This document shows, in pieces, positions 43,546 to 55,249 of a DNA stretch of 64,000 bases (positions are counted from its first letter, which is position 1; every line of letters begins with the position of its first letter). The translations under genes and the position numbers were made by a program. Origin of the DNA: Bryoerythrophyllum caledonicum (taxonomy: Eukaryota; Streptophyta; Bryopsida; Pottiales; Pottiaceae); assembly GCA_963971425.1 (NCBI GenBank), contig OZ020519.1, positions 13,470,028-13,534,027 on the forward strand, written 5' to 3'. Under the pieces are notes generated by a model. That model was not told the origin of the DNA and searched no databases. It was given only the letters and a program-made list of their open reading frames with translations.

Positions 43546-46024
43546 TTAGAAGCTAGCCAAGTATCTACCTCGCCCTCCAATGGTATACCATTCGTCAAAA
43601 ACTTCCTGGTAAGGAAAGGTATCAATAGTGAAGATACGCTGGGAAAACATCCCAACAACAACTTGAATGTGTTCTTCCAAATTGTTCCGCAACTTGGACT
43701 TCAAGAAGCCAACAGTGGAGAACAAACGTTTGTCTTCTGCAGACCCAAGCACGTGGACAACAGCAATTTCTGCGAGCTTTAAGAACTCCCCAAAATTTTA
43801 AGTCAAACTGTGGTTGCCATCCAGTACTCTCCACACTTTGGTCAGCGGGTTCACGTCATACGGTGGAAGTAGAGCTGCGTGAGAGTTGCTCTTCATGCAC
43901 GTTTTAAAGAGAGAACGCTGTGAGATCAAAGCATCCCTGTCAATCAAAGGTTTGATTAGGATCTTATTTTCTCCCTCCCCTAGAATTTTCCCGTGCCCAT
44001 ATGTGTCCATCAGCGTGCGAAGGTGCTTATCGAACATGTCTTCCGCGTTTGGTGTACACCAAAATTGCGGATATAGAATACCTAAGGCATTCATGACATG
44101 CTGGGCAGGGAAACGACCATCGAGTTTTGCAACCAACATACGAGCTGCACCTACACAGACCATTGAAACAGTCACTTAGAAAAGGAACCACTGGGATACA
44201 ACTGAAGTGACATGCAAAAGCACTGGAGTAGCGGAAATGAGATTACAGACCGTTGAAACAGTCACTTAGAAAAGGGACCAATGGGATATAGCTGAACTAA
44301 CATGCAAAAGCACTGCAGTAGCATGAATGAGATCATTACAAGGCAATTGAAAGAGTGAACTTACCACTGCATTCGACCTTTACTTTCGCAAGTAAGGAGG
44401 CCCACACATCACGATCAACCGGGGCTCCCTTATGTTCGGCGTGGATCTGCTCACCGTGGCTGACAAAAGAAAGCACTACAGTATCGTCGTTGAGATCCGA
44501 GATCCACTTTATATGAATCTGTTCGTGGCTACAGTCGAGCAGATTGTTGAAGCTCCAAAATTCGTCGGACTTGAAGGCGGTTACCTTATCCTCATACATG
44601 CGATACAGTGATGCTTGACAAACTTTCAACGCGGCTACAAAGTCGCATACATAGACATCACGTTTCTGTGCAAAATTTACTAGTGTGTCTATAGCTTCCA
44701 AGAGTGGAAGTAATGCACACATACCGAGCATCGTGAATGGATCCAATAGGAGGACAAGACATGCCTGCATACATCCAAGAGTAAGTCAAAAATCTCAAAG
44801 CACAGGGAATGAAACATGGAAAGTATCGAATTAGAACTTTGAGCATTCACCGAACCTATATAGAAATCCATCGCTGACTCTACAGTGGATGGAGAATAAA
44901 ATAAGTAGTCACTCATTGACTGACACTGTACAAGAATTTGTCGTTGCTTTTGCAGTGGGCACATAATGAAATAACTAGTCACTGTAATTTCGAAATGAAT
45001 CTAGCAAATGAAAAGAAAGTTTATAGAACATTACCTCAGCCTTGTTGTTCTCGTGGAGATCTGCTGTCATTTTGTATATGAGAGTCCAATTTTCAGACAG
45101 AAGTCGCCTCAGTGGCTCAATTAGACTGACCCACCGAGTCTGCACATTCCGAAGCATTTTTAGTCCTTTAGTTTCTGTCAATTCAGCTAGTTGGCGGAAT
45201 TCACTGAACCTCTTCGGACTTTTGCAGAAGTACGCATAAGTGACGGAGAGGAGTTTCTCGATGTTGCCAAATATTCCAAGATCAGAGAGGGCCTTGAACG
45301 CCAAGTTGCACCGATGTGCTACACAGTGCACACCTACAACATTTGGTGCATGCTTGTCTCGGATTTGCAACGTCACTCCTGATCGACAGCCTTGTAGCGC
45401 GGAGGCGCCATCGGCACCAAAACTGAGGACCTTTGTTTAGAAGGCTTCTGCATCGAGGCCCCCACCACTTTTTACAACCCCCACGATTAGCTCAGTCAAG
45501 TTTTCAGCTGTTGGACTGCATTGTACACGTTGCAAAGAAAGAAGTAGAGAAATCCTCAACCAGTCCCGAACTACATAAGCGTGGACCGACAAGAAACTGC
45601 TGTTATCAACTGCAGTAACCTCATCCACCGTAATAGCCAAGTATTTTGCATCGCTGATCAGTCTCCGTGTCTCTTCCATGACCCTCTTGTACATGTATGT
45701 TGACATGGTCCATCCTGAATTGTCACGCCAATGCGCTGATGGCAAATCAGGAACCTACAACAACTTGTATAATGCTTGGCGAGATTCAAACTCCACCATC
45801 GGGCGGCCATCCGATAGGAGCTGGAACAAAGTTGCAAACTGAACCCTCTTTCTTCTGGCTTCCAAAGATGTGCACTGGTTCAATTGCTGCAAGACAGTGG
45901 GGGGAGGCTTCGCTGCATAAAAGCGCAAATTCCTGCGATGCTTGCATTGGGTTGCAATGTAGCTCTCCCCAACTTTTACCTTGTACTGTGGCATGTCCTT
46001 CTTGGCAATGCGCTTGCCATCATG
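43546..46024 (-). pseudogene. hAT-superfamily transposase, ZNF862/C17orf113-like, copy B
   Basis: Three exons with canonical borders: 46024-45035, 44764-44365 and 44144-43546, joining in frame to about 660 residues. Exon 1 starts inside the zinc-finger tail (KHDGKRIAKKDM) with AT-rich microsatellite DNA immediately upstream, so the true N-terminus is lost. The RNase-H-like core shows ITVDEVTAVDN, SFGADGASALQG, HCVAHRCNLAF and VQTRWVSL. Exon 3 ends with the hAT dimerisation-type region: GSAEDKRLFSTVGFLKSKLR, then NNLEEHIQVV. Only three lesions are visible, in-frame TAG at 45755, TAA at 45437 and TAA at 43798. It is much better preserved than copy A. Intron 1 has no counterpart in copy A. Confidence 0.85.
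44162..44340 (-). repeat. 90-bp tandem duplication in intron 2 of hAT copy B
   Basis: attgaaacagtcacttagaa begins at 44162 and again (gttgaaacagtcacttagaa) at 44252; both are followed by atgggatata/ctgggatacaactga and catgcaaaagcactg. The period is 90 bp. Confidence 0.85.
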
Positions 46025-46270
46025 TTTAAAAAGAGATTTAAACTATGGAGTACCAAATACCTATTATATAATTATTTAATATCTTATTAACTATTATATA
46101 ATTTTTAATATCTTATTTCATAATAATAATATGAAGTGTCATAAATAATATAACAATATCATATTATATAATAAAACATATATAACGTGATGTATGGTGA
46201 TGATGGAATAACATATGTATGGTATATTATATTGTTATTTGTATTATTTATAATAGTGATAATCTACTAT
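46025..46270. repeat. AT-rich simple sequence
   Basis: Dense TATTATATAA / ATAATAATAT text replaces the expected 5' end of hAT copy B. Likely an AT microsatellite expansion or the site where the 5' end was lost. Confidence 0.6.
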
Positions 46271-47920
46271 AATGATGTACATACGTTGTCGAGTAGAGAG
46301 AAGCGCGCTTAAGAAACACACTGGGTGTTTGGCTGCAAATTGTAAAGCTTAGATGGAGATTCTTGTCTCTTGTAACTTCTCTTCATCTTCAAAGTCTTCA
46401 AATTTGAATCTTCACCCAATCTTCATCCCTCCTATCTTGCGGTGGGTCTAAAGGGTCAGGATAAGGGTGTGTAATAAGAAACAAGTCCTTGGACGGGTAA
46501 AACTGGACAGTGGAACACGAGCTGCCGTCCGAAGGATGGGCTCCTAAATCTCAAATTCACCGGTCAATCGGTCATCAATCCAGCTTCACCGATGATAACA
46601 ACATAAGATTCGACCATGTAAGTGATTAACTCCACTTTGTTGCCCACAACACAAAAAGAGGCTATATTGGATATCTCCATAACCTGCAACAGGTTTACAA
46701 TACAGAATTGAATGCAACGATCTTCCAAATCCGGATTGGAACAACAAGAAAAGACAACGGACCTCCAAAGCTGGCCAGAAATGACAAAGCCACAAGCCAC
46801 AGCATACAGCTAGATCCTTGATATATACGGCCTTTGAATCTTCAAGTCTTCAAAAGAACCCCAAAGAACAAGAAGGAACACTAAAGGACTTTTCCTCCCA
46901 CTAGCTGTGAACTTCTCCCTAGTGCCACAGATGGCCTAAGTTTCCAAATGTCTTGTGTAATATCAATTTGAAAAGATAATTTTACAAGCAAAACATCCTT
47001 AAAATCTCAACTCTATTCAAACTACCGTCTAAAAGTATTTAAGGAACAAAGCCTCAAGTTTCTAAACTATGAAGGCAACCCACCTTCCTATCTTCCACAC
47101 TTTATAACTTCTTCCACTAAGAGTCCAAATCAAGTGAATGAATTCATTATGGATAGATAATTTTACAAGCTAATTATACAAGAAATTTCAAAGCCATTTG
47201 GAAAACACACCCAAAGTTGTGGTTGTCCCAAGTCATGGCCTTGCTTCTTCCAAACCTCAACTTTACTCCAAATCTTCAATTCCTCATAATTTTCTCCTCC
47301 AAACTCCAAATTAGATGAGTGATGAATTTTTAAAAATTTGATAGAATGATATACACTCTTTCCAAATCTCAAGGCAAATTGAGAAATATTTCAAAAGTTA
47401 TGAATAAAAGAAACCTCTGCTCTTCTCAATGGAAGGCCTCGGGTCCTCTCAACTTCAAAACTCTATAATTTTTTATTCACAAATCCAAATACAATTTGCA
47501 AGCACAATTTAAAAAGTTCTAATCATAAGGAATCAAATGCCAAAGTTTCAATCTCAAAGGATTAATTCTCAATGAGCTACATCAGCCCAAAATTTGCCTC
47601 CTAAACCACAATAACCAAATCTCAAAAACTCCAACTCCCTACAAGATAAGAATCTTTTTTTCCACCTTTTCTTCCCCATCTAAGATGAAAGATAGGGCAC
47701 TCCAGCCCATGCCCCTACCAAGGCCCACCTAACATTCTAACCACTTCTCCATTCACACTTACTCCAAATCTTAGTCCTTTAGCTAAAATTCTACCCCTAA
47801 TTTCATTTCTAGCAAATACAACCACCCACTATGAGTCTATGACTTAAATAAACACTCAACACATAAGTATAAGAATTAAAACTTAACAAATACGAACTAG
47901 AGGTAAAAAATAAAGTCCCA
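46271..47920. other. Intergenic DNA, no supported gene
   Basis: The frames at 46564-46800 (-) overlap each other and show no motif. From 46900 on the text is rich in caaa/ctcc phrases ('ccaaatctc', 'caaagtttc') without clear repeats. Confidence 0.4.
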
Positions 47921-47924
47921 ATCA

Positions 47925-48295
47925 AATCTTCACTCCATTTGTAGAAACTCGAGAATGCGTTTGACGGTTGTGGCAACATATTTTGCACGCTCAGTCTTTG
48001 TCAAAGGGTTGACAGGCTCTCCCAATCATCTATGGTGGCCACAACCACCCTCCACTAGTTGAGGCATACAAAAATAGTGGTCCTTGTTCTTGCCTTCATA
48101 ACTCGCCTCGAATGTCACTTCACAAGTGCCTAGTTCAACACATTTGACTTGGAATAAGATCACTAACGCTTGAGCATCAGCATTAAGATTACTGTGTCAT
48201 CGCCGCTCCATACGGGATTGTTTTGGTGGTCGAGATGGTCCGGCTTCTTTTTAAGGACGTCTAAGATCTCTTGGCAGTAGAGGTTGATCCGGCAG
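47925..48295 (-). pseudogene. Unrecognised coding-like remnant
   Basis: Minus-strand reading gives two well-composed segments in the same frame, VKCVELGTCEVTFEASYEGK and NPLTKTERAKYVATTVKRIL, separated by one stop (near 48027), with frameshifted text upstream to 48295. Composition is less AT-rich than the flanks. It ends abruptly at the element beginning 48299. I do not know the protein; a retroelement gag or a small transposon gene is possible. Confidence 0.35.
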
Positions 48296-48298
48296 TTG

Positions 48299-49019
48299 GG
48301 CGATTGCAAGAAACACCTGTCGATTTTGTTGCGTTTGGCTGATTTTTTCGGGAGTGCTTTAAAATTAGAAAACTAATTTTTTTTAAATTCAAAAAATATG
48401 ACTAATGTATATACCTTTAAGACGAAGGTTCCCAGGGAAGGAATTCCATAGGAAAATTCTCTAAGTAGGAGAACTTGAAAAGTGCTAAGGCACAAGAAAA
48501 TACATACCTTCATGTTTTAATTCGGGAAAATTAGTAAAAATAGGTAAATACAAAAAATAAAAAGTGTCCATTTGCAACAACTCTATGGAAATGGTCATTC
48601 ATCAAAGAAATCACTAAAATAATATTTTATATGTTTAAAAATGCAGCCAGAAGGGAGCTCACTTTGTGGACTCCCACACAACATAAAAATAACTTTTTTA
48701 AAAATCCCTCTCCTGGAAAGCTGTAAGTCTATTAGAAGACCATCTCATCCAAATTTCATCTCAAAATCATTAAAAAAAGGTACTCCTTAGTGACTAAAAA
48801 CCCCTAAACTGCCAAATGTGACATTCAATCACCAGTATTATTTTGAAATCAAACTATTTTTGAAAATTATGAAAAAATTAGGGAATGTATATGGTACCTA
48901 TGAGTATCTTCTATATAAATCTTGAGTCATTTGGAGCCAAAACATAGAAGTTATGACCAAAAACCAAATCAGCACACTAAGTGAGACACAAAATAGGACA
49001 AGTGTTTCTTGCAATTGCC
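48299..49019. mobile_element. TTGCAAGAAACAC-family element, copy 4
   Basis: Ends GGCGATTGCAAGAAACAC and (inverted) GGCAATTGCAAGAAACAC, both continuing with TGTC; 721 bp. AGTTG precedes the left end and follows the right end after one base. The interior phrases match copies 1-3, and 48840-49010 matches 61675-61845. Non-coding; the frame 48953-49219 crosses the right end by chance. Confidence 0.85.
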
Positions 49020-50180
49020 TAGTTGCAAAAGTGAAAGCTCAAATTCAACATCCGGTTGAAGCTCCTCATCTTGAGACTCAGAAAAAACCCTCCAATTCAA
49101 CATTTAAACTACAAAAGTACAAAACAAACTCACTAAGGTTGAATGCAGCTCTAAGGCAAATCCATCTACTTATACACCTTTGTAAAATAGTGTCACCTTC
49201 AAGCTTCTCAACCCTATAACGTCACTACGAAGTTATTGAACAAAATATATTATAATATATTTTTACAATATGCACTAATTTACATTACGACATCAGAAGC
49301 CGCATCTTTGAAGTCCTAGACTAGGTACAGGCTCCAAAAATTTTACTTTTTGCCCGAAGTTCGCCACAACGGGGAGCATTAACCACCCAAAATCATTAAG
49401 TCATTTCTTACTCACTAAAAAGACATGCAAAGTATTACTTGGTGACTTGAAGTGACTTTTTAATGACTAAGGCCTCCACCGCGTTCTTGAACCTCAGTTC
49501 CTAATGTTATCTCGTTCCCAGGGAGAACTGAAATTCGTAGATGAAAGTCTATCTTCATTGCATCCTTGTCCATAGTCACAAAAAACGATTGCCAAATGAC
49601 TGTTCCTACGCTATTGCCCCAGTGCTGGTGCAATTATGAAATTCGTAGACATTTTTTAGTTGTTCCGGACATCTAGTCACTTTACAATCATGTCCTGCAA
49701 TCCTTTATTCACTGTTTTTTTTTGTAGTGAATGAAGCTTAAGTGCTTGGGAAAAAGAGGGACGTGGGCAAATTGCAAACACATGTACTTTATCTTCATAG
49801 TTATTTGCAATCTACAGTGTAAAGAAGATGCCTTCATTCATGTTTTGACCTTTAGTTTCAATAAAGTGAAGCATATCCTACTTAGAAGGATCCTAAACCA
49901 CTTGTAGAGAAGTTCAAATTTTTTTTCTCTTGAAGGGCTAGTTTCCATGTTCAGTATTCCTATCAATGAAATTGTAGTGAGACTACAAGGACCACTAATT
50001 TCATTAAATTATTTTCATTGCAGTTTCATGTGAATTTATATTCTTCCAAAATTCTTCTACAACACATACTTGTCCTTTTTCTCTTCTGAAATTCTTCAAC
50101 CCCTCTTCTTAACTATACATGCATGTCACTGAACAAATATGCAACCTAGTCTTGGCATCGAGCAGCACATTCAATCATGA
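49020..50180. other. Intergenic DNA
   Basis: No gene or element ends recognised. Confidence 0.4.
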
Positions 50181-50205
50181 AACAAAACATTTTGGGTACC
50201 CTCAC

Positions 50206-50335
50206 AAAGGGTCTCTCGGTACCGAGAAGGCCTCCTCGGGGGTTTAGGAGTCATAAAAAATAAAATAATTTTTTTTTTTTTTGCGATTCCGTCACCTCTA
50301 AGGAGGCCCTCTCGATACCAAGAGATATTCTAGGG
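50206..50335. mobile_element. Foldback element with TCGGTACCGA arms
   Basis: ctctcggtaccgagaaggcc plus tcct on the left and its near inverted copy aggaggccctctcgatacca plus agag on the right, around a poly-A/T middle. About 24-bp arms with three or four mismatches. Non-coding. Confidence 0.55.
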
Positions 50336-50639
50336 AGTTAGAGAATTGGGGTCATGGGGACAACAATAATAAGTATAAATGATTTCTTCTATTATATGGA
50401 TGCGGAACTCCACCCTTACATCCACCACGGTCATAGGGCAACTTCTTACCATAGTCATAGGGATCATAATATTGAAGTTATCATTCGTGCAAGGTAGTGG
50501 AATCTAGTTGTTATAGTTATTATTTTCTTACCACTGACATCCTTTTTGTATATCCACAGTCTAAGCCTTGAACCTCCTTCTTTCCTATATAAGTACATCC
50601 ACTTATGCATTTACAATCAGGCAATTTGTCATTTGCTTT

Positions 50640-50970
50640 CACGAATATTTTCACCCACTATCTTACATTGCTTCCATCCACTCCTATCCATTTTGATATC
50701 TACTTGATTTCAATTTCTTTATCCATTGTCCCAAAAAATTTCATGTACTTTCATCCAATTTTTTCATCCATTATTTGTCCACATTCATTCAATTTTTTAA
50801 TCCACATTCATCCATTTTTTCATCGACATTCATCCTATTTTTTAATCAACCTTTATCCATTTTCTAAATCCATTTTCATCCATTTTTTCATCAACTTACA
50901 TCTAAATTCTTACGGACTTTCATCCATTTTTTAGAAAACTTCACCTACATTTTTTCAATTTTTATCCAAA
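50640..50970 (+). repeat. Low-complexity (TTCATCCATTTTTT)-like tract
   Basis: Irregular repetition of ttcatccattttttcatcc-type phrases over about 330 bp. The open frame here (50605-50934) is rich in F/I/H/S because of this and is not a gene. Confidence 0.8.
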
Positions 50971-51353
50971 ATGTATGCTCCCCGCTCACCATTCCCTGCT
51001 CCCTGCTCCCTACTTGCCGCTCCCCTCTCGCATGCTAGCAACATTGTGATCGGATTTGAGAAGTACATTCAATTCTAGGAAAATGGAGAGTCACGATGCA
51101 AGGGATTTGCCTCGTATAACTTTCAATAAACTTGACGTGATCAATAACAAGAAGATAGAGTATCCAAGCTACCGGACCATGAGCATCTACTTGCACTATC
51201 ACCTCAACAATGTTGGTTGATAGGAAGGGTGGGGAGAGAAAATCAGATCAGATGATTTATTCCATGTTGGAAAGAAAAGACGTCCCATACATATAGAACC
51301 ATGTACCTTAATAACCAACATTGCCATTATCAAGCCAGATGAAGAGTGTATCA

Positions 51354-51805
51354 GGAGATCTCTCGATGACAAAGACCAAGCAGAAAAACCCAACTATCCA
51401 AGGAACGCCTAGTTCGACCACTGAAACTGGTCGAAGGAGCCTCACCACTTCTTGTGACAATAGTCTTTCATTATGGATTCAAGTTCATAGATCAAGTTCC
51501 ACAAAATTGCAAAATACGAGTCACCCTATATTGACAAGCCAAACTCCGCCATTCTGTAAACCACCGACTCCATCCGGAGATCTCCCGATGACAAAGACCA
51601 ACTAGAAAAACCCAACAATCCAGGGAACGCCTAATTCGACCACTGAAATTGGTCGGAGGAGCCTCTCCATTTCTTGTAACAATAGTCTTTCACTATGGAA
51701 TCAAGTTCATGGATCAACTTCCACAAAACTGCAAAATACGAGTCACCCTACGTTAATAAGTCAAACTTTGCCATTCTATAAACCACCGACTCCATCCGGA
51801 GATCT
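51354..51805 (+). repeat. Exact 222-bp tandem duplication (2 units)
   Basis: ggagatct starts units at 51354, 51576 and a third partial unit at 51798, so the period is exactly 222 bp twice. Units differ at scattered sites (for example ctatattgacaagccaaactc / ctacgttaataagtcaaactt). Because 222 is 3 x 74, the reading frame repeats as a 74-residue unit (SGDLSMTKTKQKNP / SGDLPMTKTN) until a stop at 51605. The third unit is cut by TTAA-family sequence at about 51818. Confidence 0.9.
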
Positions 51806-51817
51806 CCCAATGAATCA

Positions 51818-52275
51818 CAATAATTGCAACGGTGAGATTGTTCTTGCATAAAAATTTAATATTATCAAGTAATTTTTTTGAGAAATTGTAAAATTGCATT
51901 CAAAATTGAATCCTATAGTTTTGTTTTTTTTAAAGATGTTTAGACTGCTTGAAAAAAAGGATCGTCCATAACTTTCTCTTAGATTAGTCTAAATGGAATG
52001 AATCAAAACTTTACATGTAGACAAAAGCATAATCTTTTAGACAAGAAAAATTACAAAATTTAATTTGACCTATTGTGATTTTTTGTGCTGCCCGCCAAAA
52101 TTTGTTTTTGGCTTTTTGACCCCTAACTTTCGCTTTACATTATGTATCCACAAAGCGCTCACAAAACTACATATCTTCAAAAAGTTTCAAAAAGATTCAT
52201 TACAAAATGAAACATTAAGAACCTAATCAAACCCAAATTGTCCTCCGAGGGGACAACCAGTCCTTTAGGGGTTAA
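51818..52275 (+). mobile_element. TTAA-family element, right half
   Basis: From 'cacaataattgcaacggtga' (cf. cacactaatcccaatggtga at 38753) to CAGTCCTTTAGGGG-TTAA at 52272-52275, including the family phrase tcctccgaggggacaa. The left half is missing; the border abuts the 222-bp repeat. Confidence 0.75.
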
Positions 52276-53735
52276 TGCATAATTATCAAGTATGTAGGTA
52301 ATAGGTGGTAGATGGGTTCAATTTCAAACACTTTTTCTTAAAAGTAATGTAGTTAGAGCCAGTATTGGGTAGATGGACATTATTATACTTCTCTAAATGC
52401 ATTATCCTCTATTAATGCATATGCAACTATCAATCTTGGCATTGTGCACTAGGATGAGTTCCATTGTATTGATTTTGGAGATGTATACAAAGTGGTGATG
52501 ATAGTTTTGAATCAATGGCACATTTGGAGTCACTCAGCTTAATAAGTCTAGGAAGGGACCTTTACAAAATGAATCAAAATTGGGTTTTCTTGGTGCAATG
52601 GATAAATTTTAAATGAAAGCAAGAAGTTGCATAATTTTTAAAATGCTAGACATTTAGTTGTAATTTTTGAAAGTGAAAGCTAATAAGCTGCTATTTTAGT
52701 TCATAGGTGGTGTAGTAATTACATAGTATGAATTTGTGAATGGGCCATGATGTATCCCAAAAGCAATCTTCTTGTATCTAAATGGTATGTAATATGGGTT
52801 CATAAGATGTCCCTTTCTTATTGAAAATAGAACAATCATTACCATATTTTTACTAATTGAAAATCCTCATTTGTTTGTAATTTTTCTTGTATGCTACATT
52901 GCCCTTTCTCTTTTCATTCATCTCAAGACTAAATTTTGTCTTCTATAGCTTCTCATTCTATTTGGACATTGTGTGATGACAATAATTGAACTTCTACATA
53001 TCAGTTCTTCACTTTTGCATTAACCATAGGAGCAATCTCAAGAGCTTGGTCACTTTAAGGACCTCAATTACATCACCCTTGAAGCTTTCTTTTGGCAAAC
53101 TTCCTATTAAAATCCTTACTTTCTTTAATTTGTAATATAATTAAATATTGCATTAGTAAATTAACAATCAGTGAAGTAATTATTTGAAAATTAGCCCCCG
53201 CAAAATATGTTAATCTATCCTTGCTAGCAAATAAGTGTGGTTTTATAATTCACATTTTTTGATACTCGTGTGATACTTGGGTGATGTATGGGCAATACTT
53301 GGGTGATATTTAGATGATATTTGGACGATATTTGGATGATATTTAGAACATCAGGGTCAACTTTGATTGTAGACTACAATGTTTAATATCAAATTTGACA
53401 ATCATTTTTCAAAGAATCTTGTTGGTATTCCAACCATTTTATTCTCCAAGTTGCCATTGAATTAAAATATACTCATAGCATTAGAGATATCCTTTGAGTC
53501 TAATTCTAGTTTTCAATATGTTGTGTTTTTGTGTGACTTCCTATAAATAAGTTTAGTTTGAAATTAGGAATTTTTTTTTACCATTCTAAATCAATTGAAC
53601 TCCTACGCATTCATATATTTTATTAATTCAAAATTTTGAGGTATAAAATAAGAGATATTGAAGTTGGAACTTAATGAGAAACACAACATAAAAAACATAA
53701 GTTGGACTCAAATGTTATCTCTGTATAATATTGTA
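52276..53735. other. AT-rich intergenic DNA
   Basis: No gene recognised. It contains the 12-bp tandem tract at 53272-53345. Confidence 0.4.
53272..53345 (+). repeat. 12-bp tandem tract
   Basis: Degenerate units of gatatttggat / gatacttgggt, about six copies. Confidence 0.8.
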
Positions 53736-53739
53736 AACA

Positions 53740-54260
53740 ATAATAGAGGGGTTCCTTTTGTTCCCTTAGAAATCGAGTATGGCAACTTCCTAGCTAGCTA
53801 ATGATTTTGTGCAACTTCCCAGCCAGTCTATAATTCCTTGCAACTTTCTAATCAACAAATGACATTAGTGTTGCAACTTTCATACCAACCAATGATTCTT
53901 TTTTAAATTATAATTGGATTCCCTCCTAGGCATCTAAGAAGACGTAATCCCTCCTCCAAGGGGTATTCGTTTAGACCAGTTAACAATGATATCTTGATAT
54001 CATCACAACATTGTTGAACAACGCTAGGAGATCCCTTTGGCTTCCATAGGAAGTGGGAGCCACCCAAAATGACTACTTTCCAAATAGCCAATGTCTCTTT
54101 TACAACTTTTTCCTCATCCAATGAAACTAATATTGCAACTTCTAAGCCATTCAATGACTCTCAACACATTATAACTAGATTCTTTCCTAGGCATCTATAG
54201 AGACCTTATCCTTCCTCTAAGAAAAAATGATTTAGGTTGATTAACAATGTTATGTTTGTT
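53740..54260 (+). repeat. Dispersed repeat, two adjacent copies
   Basis: Copy 1 (53750-53985) and copy 2 (54030-54260) share 'gcaacttt/c...caaccaatgattct', 'attataattggattccctcc' / 'attataactagattctttcc', 'taggcatcta' and 'gttaacaatg'. An inverted copy is at 34240-34500. Each holds several short 'gcaacttcc...ccaatga' phrases. The minus-strand frame 53903-54154 lies within it. Confidence 0.7.
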
Positions 54261-54304
54261 ACTAATTTCTCTAGCTCTGTAACATAGGAAAAGTGGAAGA
54301 GTGT

Positions 54305-54412
54305 TATCCCCGGGGTAATCTTTTTTGATATGTAGCTTTACTCCTCCAAACTTTTTTAAAATAAAAAATAAAGGGGAATAAAGTTACATATTGAAAAGTA
54401 TATCCTAGGGGT
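54305..54412. repeat. Imperfect hairpin
   Basis: ccggggtaatcttttttgat and its inverted partner ending atatcctagggg pair over about 38 bp, with gtagctttactcctcc / ggggaataaagttac inside. Possibly a small foldback element. Confidence 0.55.
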
Positions 54413-54431
54413 CATGCCCTCTCGGTCTTCC

Positions 54432-54488
54432 TATTGTATTTAGTAATTTATTTACAATACAATGTAAATAAATTACTAAGTTACAATA
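54432..54488. repeat. Near-perfect palindrome
   Basis: TTAGTAATTTATTTACA pairs with TGTAAATAAATTACTAA around a short loop, extended by TATTGTA/TACAATA arms; about 25-bp arms. Confidence 0.8.
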
Positions 54489-54499
54489 AGTTGCTGCTT

Positions 54500-54755
54500 T
54501 CCTAAATTCCCCACATCTGATTGTAAGATAGGAGGTTTTAAAAGTGCACATGCTCTAAAATTATCTACCTCCTCAAATGTATATTGTTTGTACATATTGC
54601 TTTTTTGTAGCCTTCACCAATGTACAACCAATGTACACTTTAGGAGGTGAGCGATTTTGGAGCCCTATGCCACTTCAACTTCAAAATTTCAAAACTAATT
54701 CCACAAAGCTCCAGAAAATATGAAACGACTTGGGTTAGATACTAAGGTAAAACAT
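54500..54755 (-). repeat. Partial copy of the 39.7-kb foldback MITE
   Basis: ttcaacttcaaaatttcaaa, actaattcca and aatatgaaacgacttgggtt are the inverted match of 39757-39835. Confidence 0.6.
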
Positions 54756-54769
54756 CCCATTACAGACCT

Positions 54770-55245
54770 TTTGCCCATTACAGACTCCTATGACAGACCC
54801 CATTATGGTTTTCTTCCACCCCATTAAGGTTTTCTGCCAGTGAATCAAATTTTGATTCCACCATCAATGTCTTTGCTAATTGGATTGGGGCGATTGTTGA
54901 CCACAATAGGAACTTTCAACTTTCTAGTGTTGATTCATTGTAGGAAGTGATTTTTTCAGTCCTTCTATATTAGAAAATATTATGACTGCAATAGGTAAGT
55001 TAGATGAGCGTTATGGATACAGTTTTTGTTGGTTTTGGGGTAGTCTACAGACTCTCTTAGGCACGATGGGCAGAACACTTCAAAAATTCATAAGAAATTC
55101 ACACTTTGTCGAAAAAATATATTTTCAGTTCCTCTCATCATTTCTATCACTTGTCTTTATGTGGGAAATTTAAAAAAAAAAATAGTAATGACATGAGGGC
55201 AAACTCCCCATTTGGTCCGTAATGGGCTGTTTTACCTTAATTCCA
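54770..55245 (+). repeat. Dispersed repeat, copy 2 (pair with 31490-31960)
   Basis: See the phrases listed for 31490-31960; same orientation. The short frame 54982-55173 lies within it and is not a gene. Confidence 0.65.
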
Positions 55246-55249
55246 CTTG

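Noticed and set aside
50605..50934. 109-codon open frame as a membrane protein gene
   Set aside because: It is a low-complexity ttcatccatttttt tract; the F/I/H/S composition follows from the repeat.
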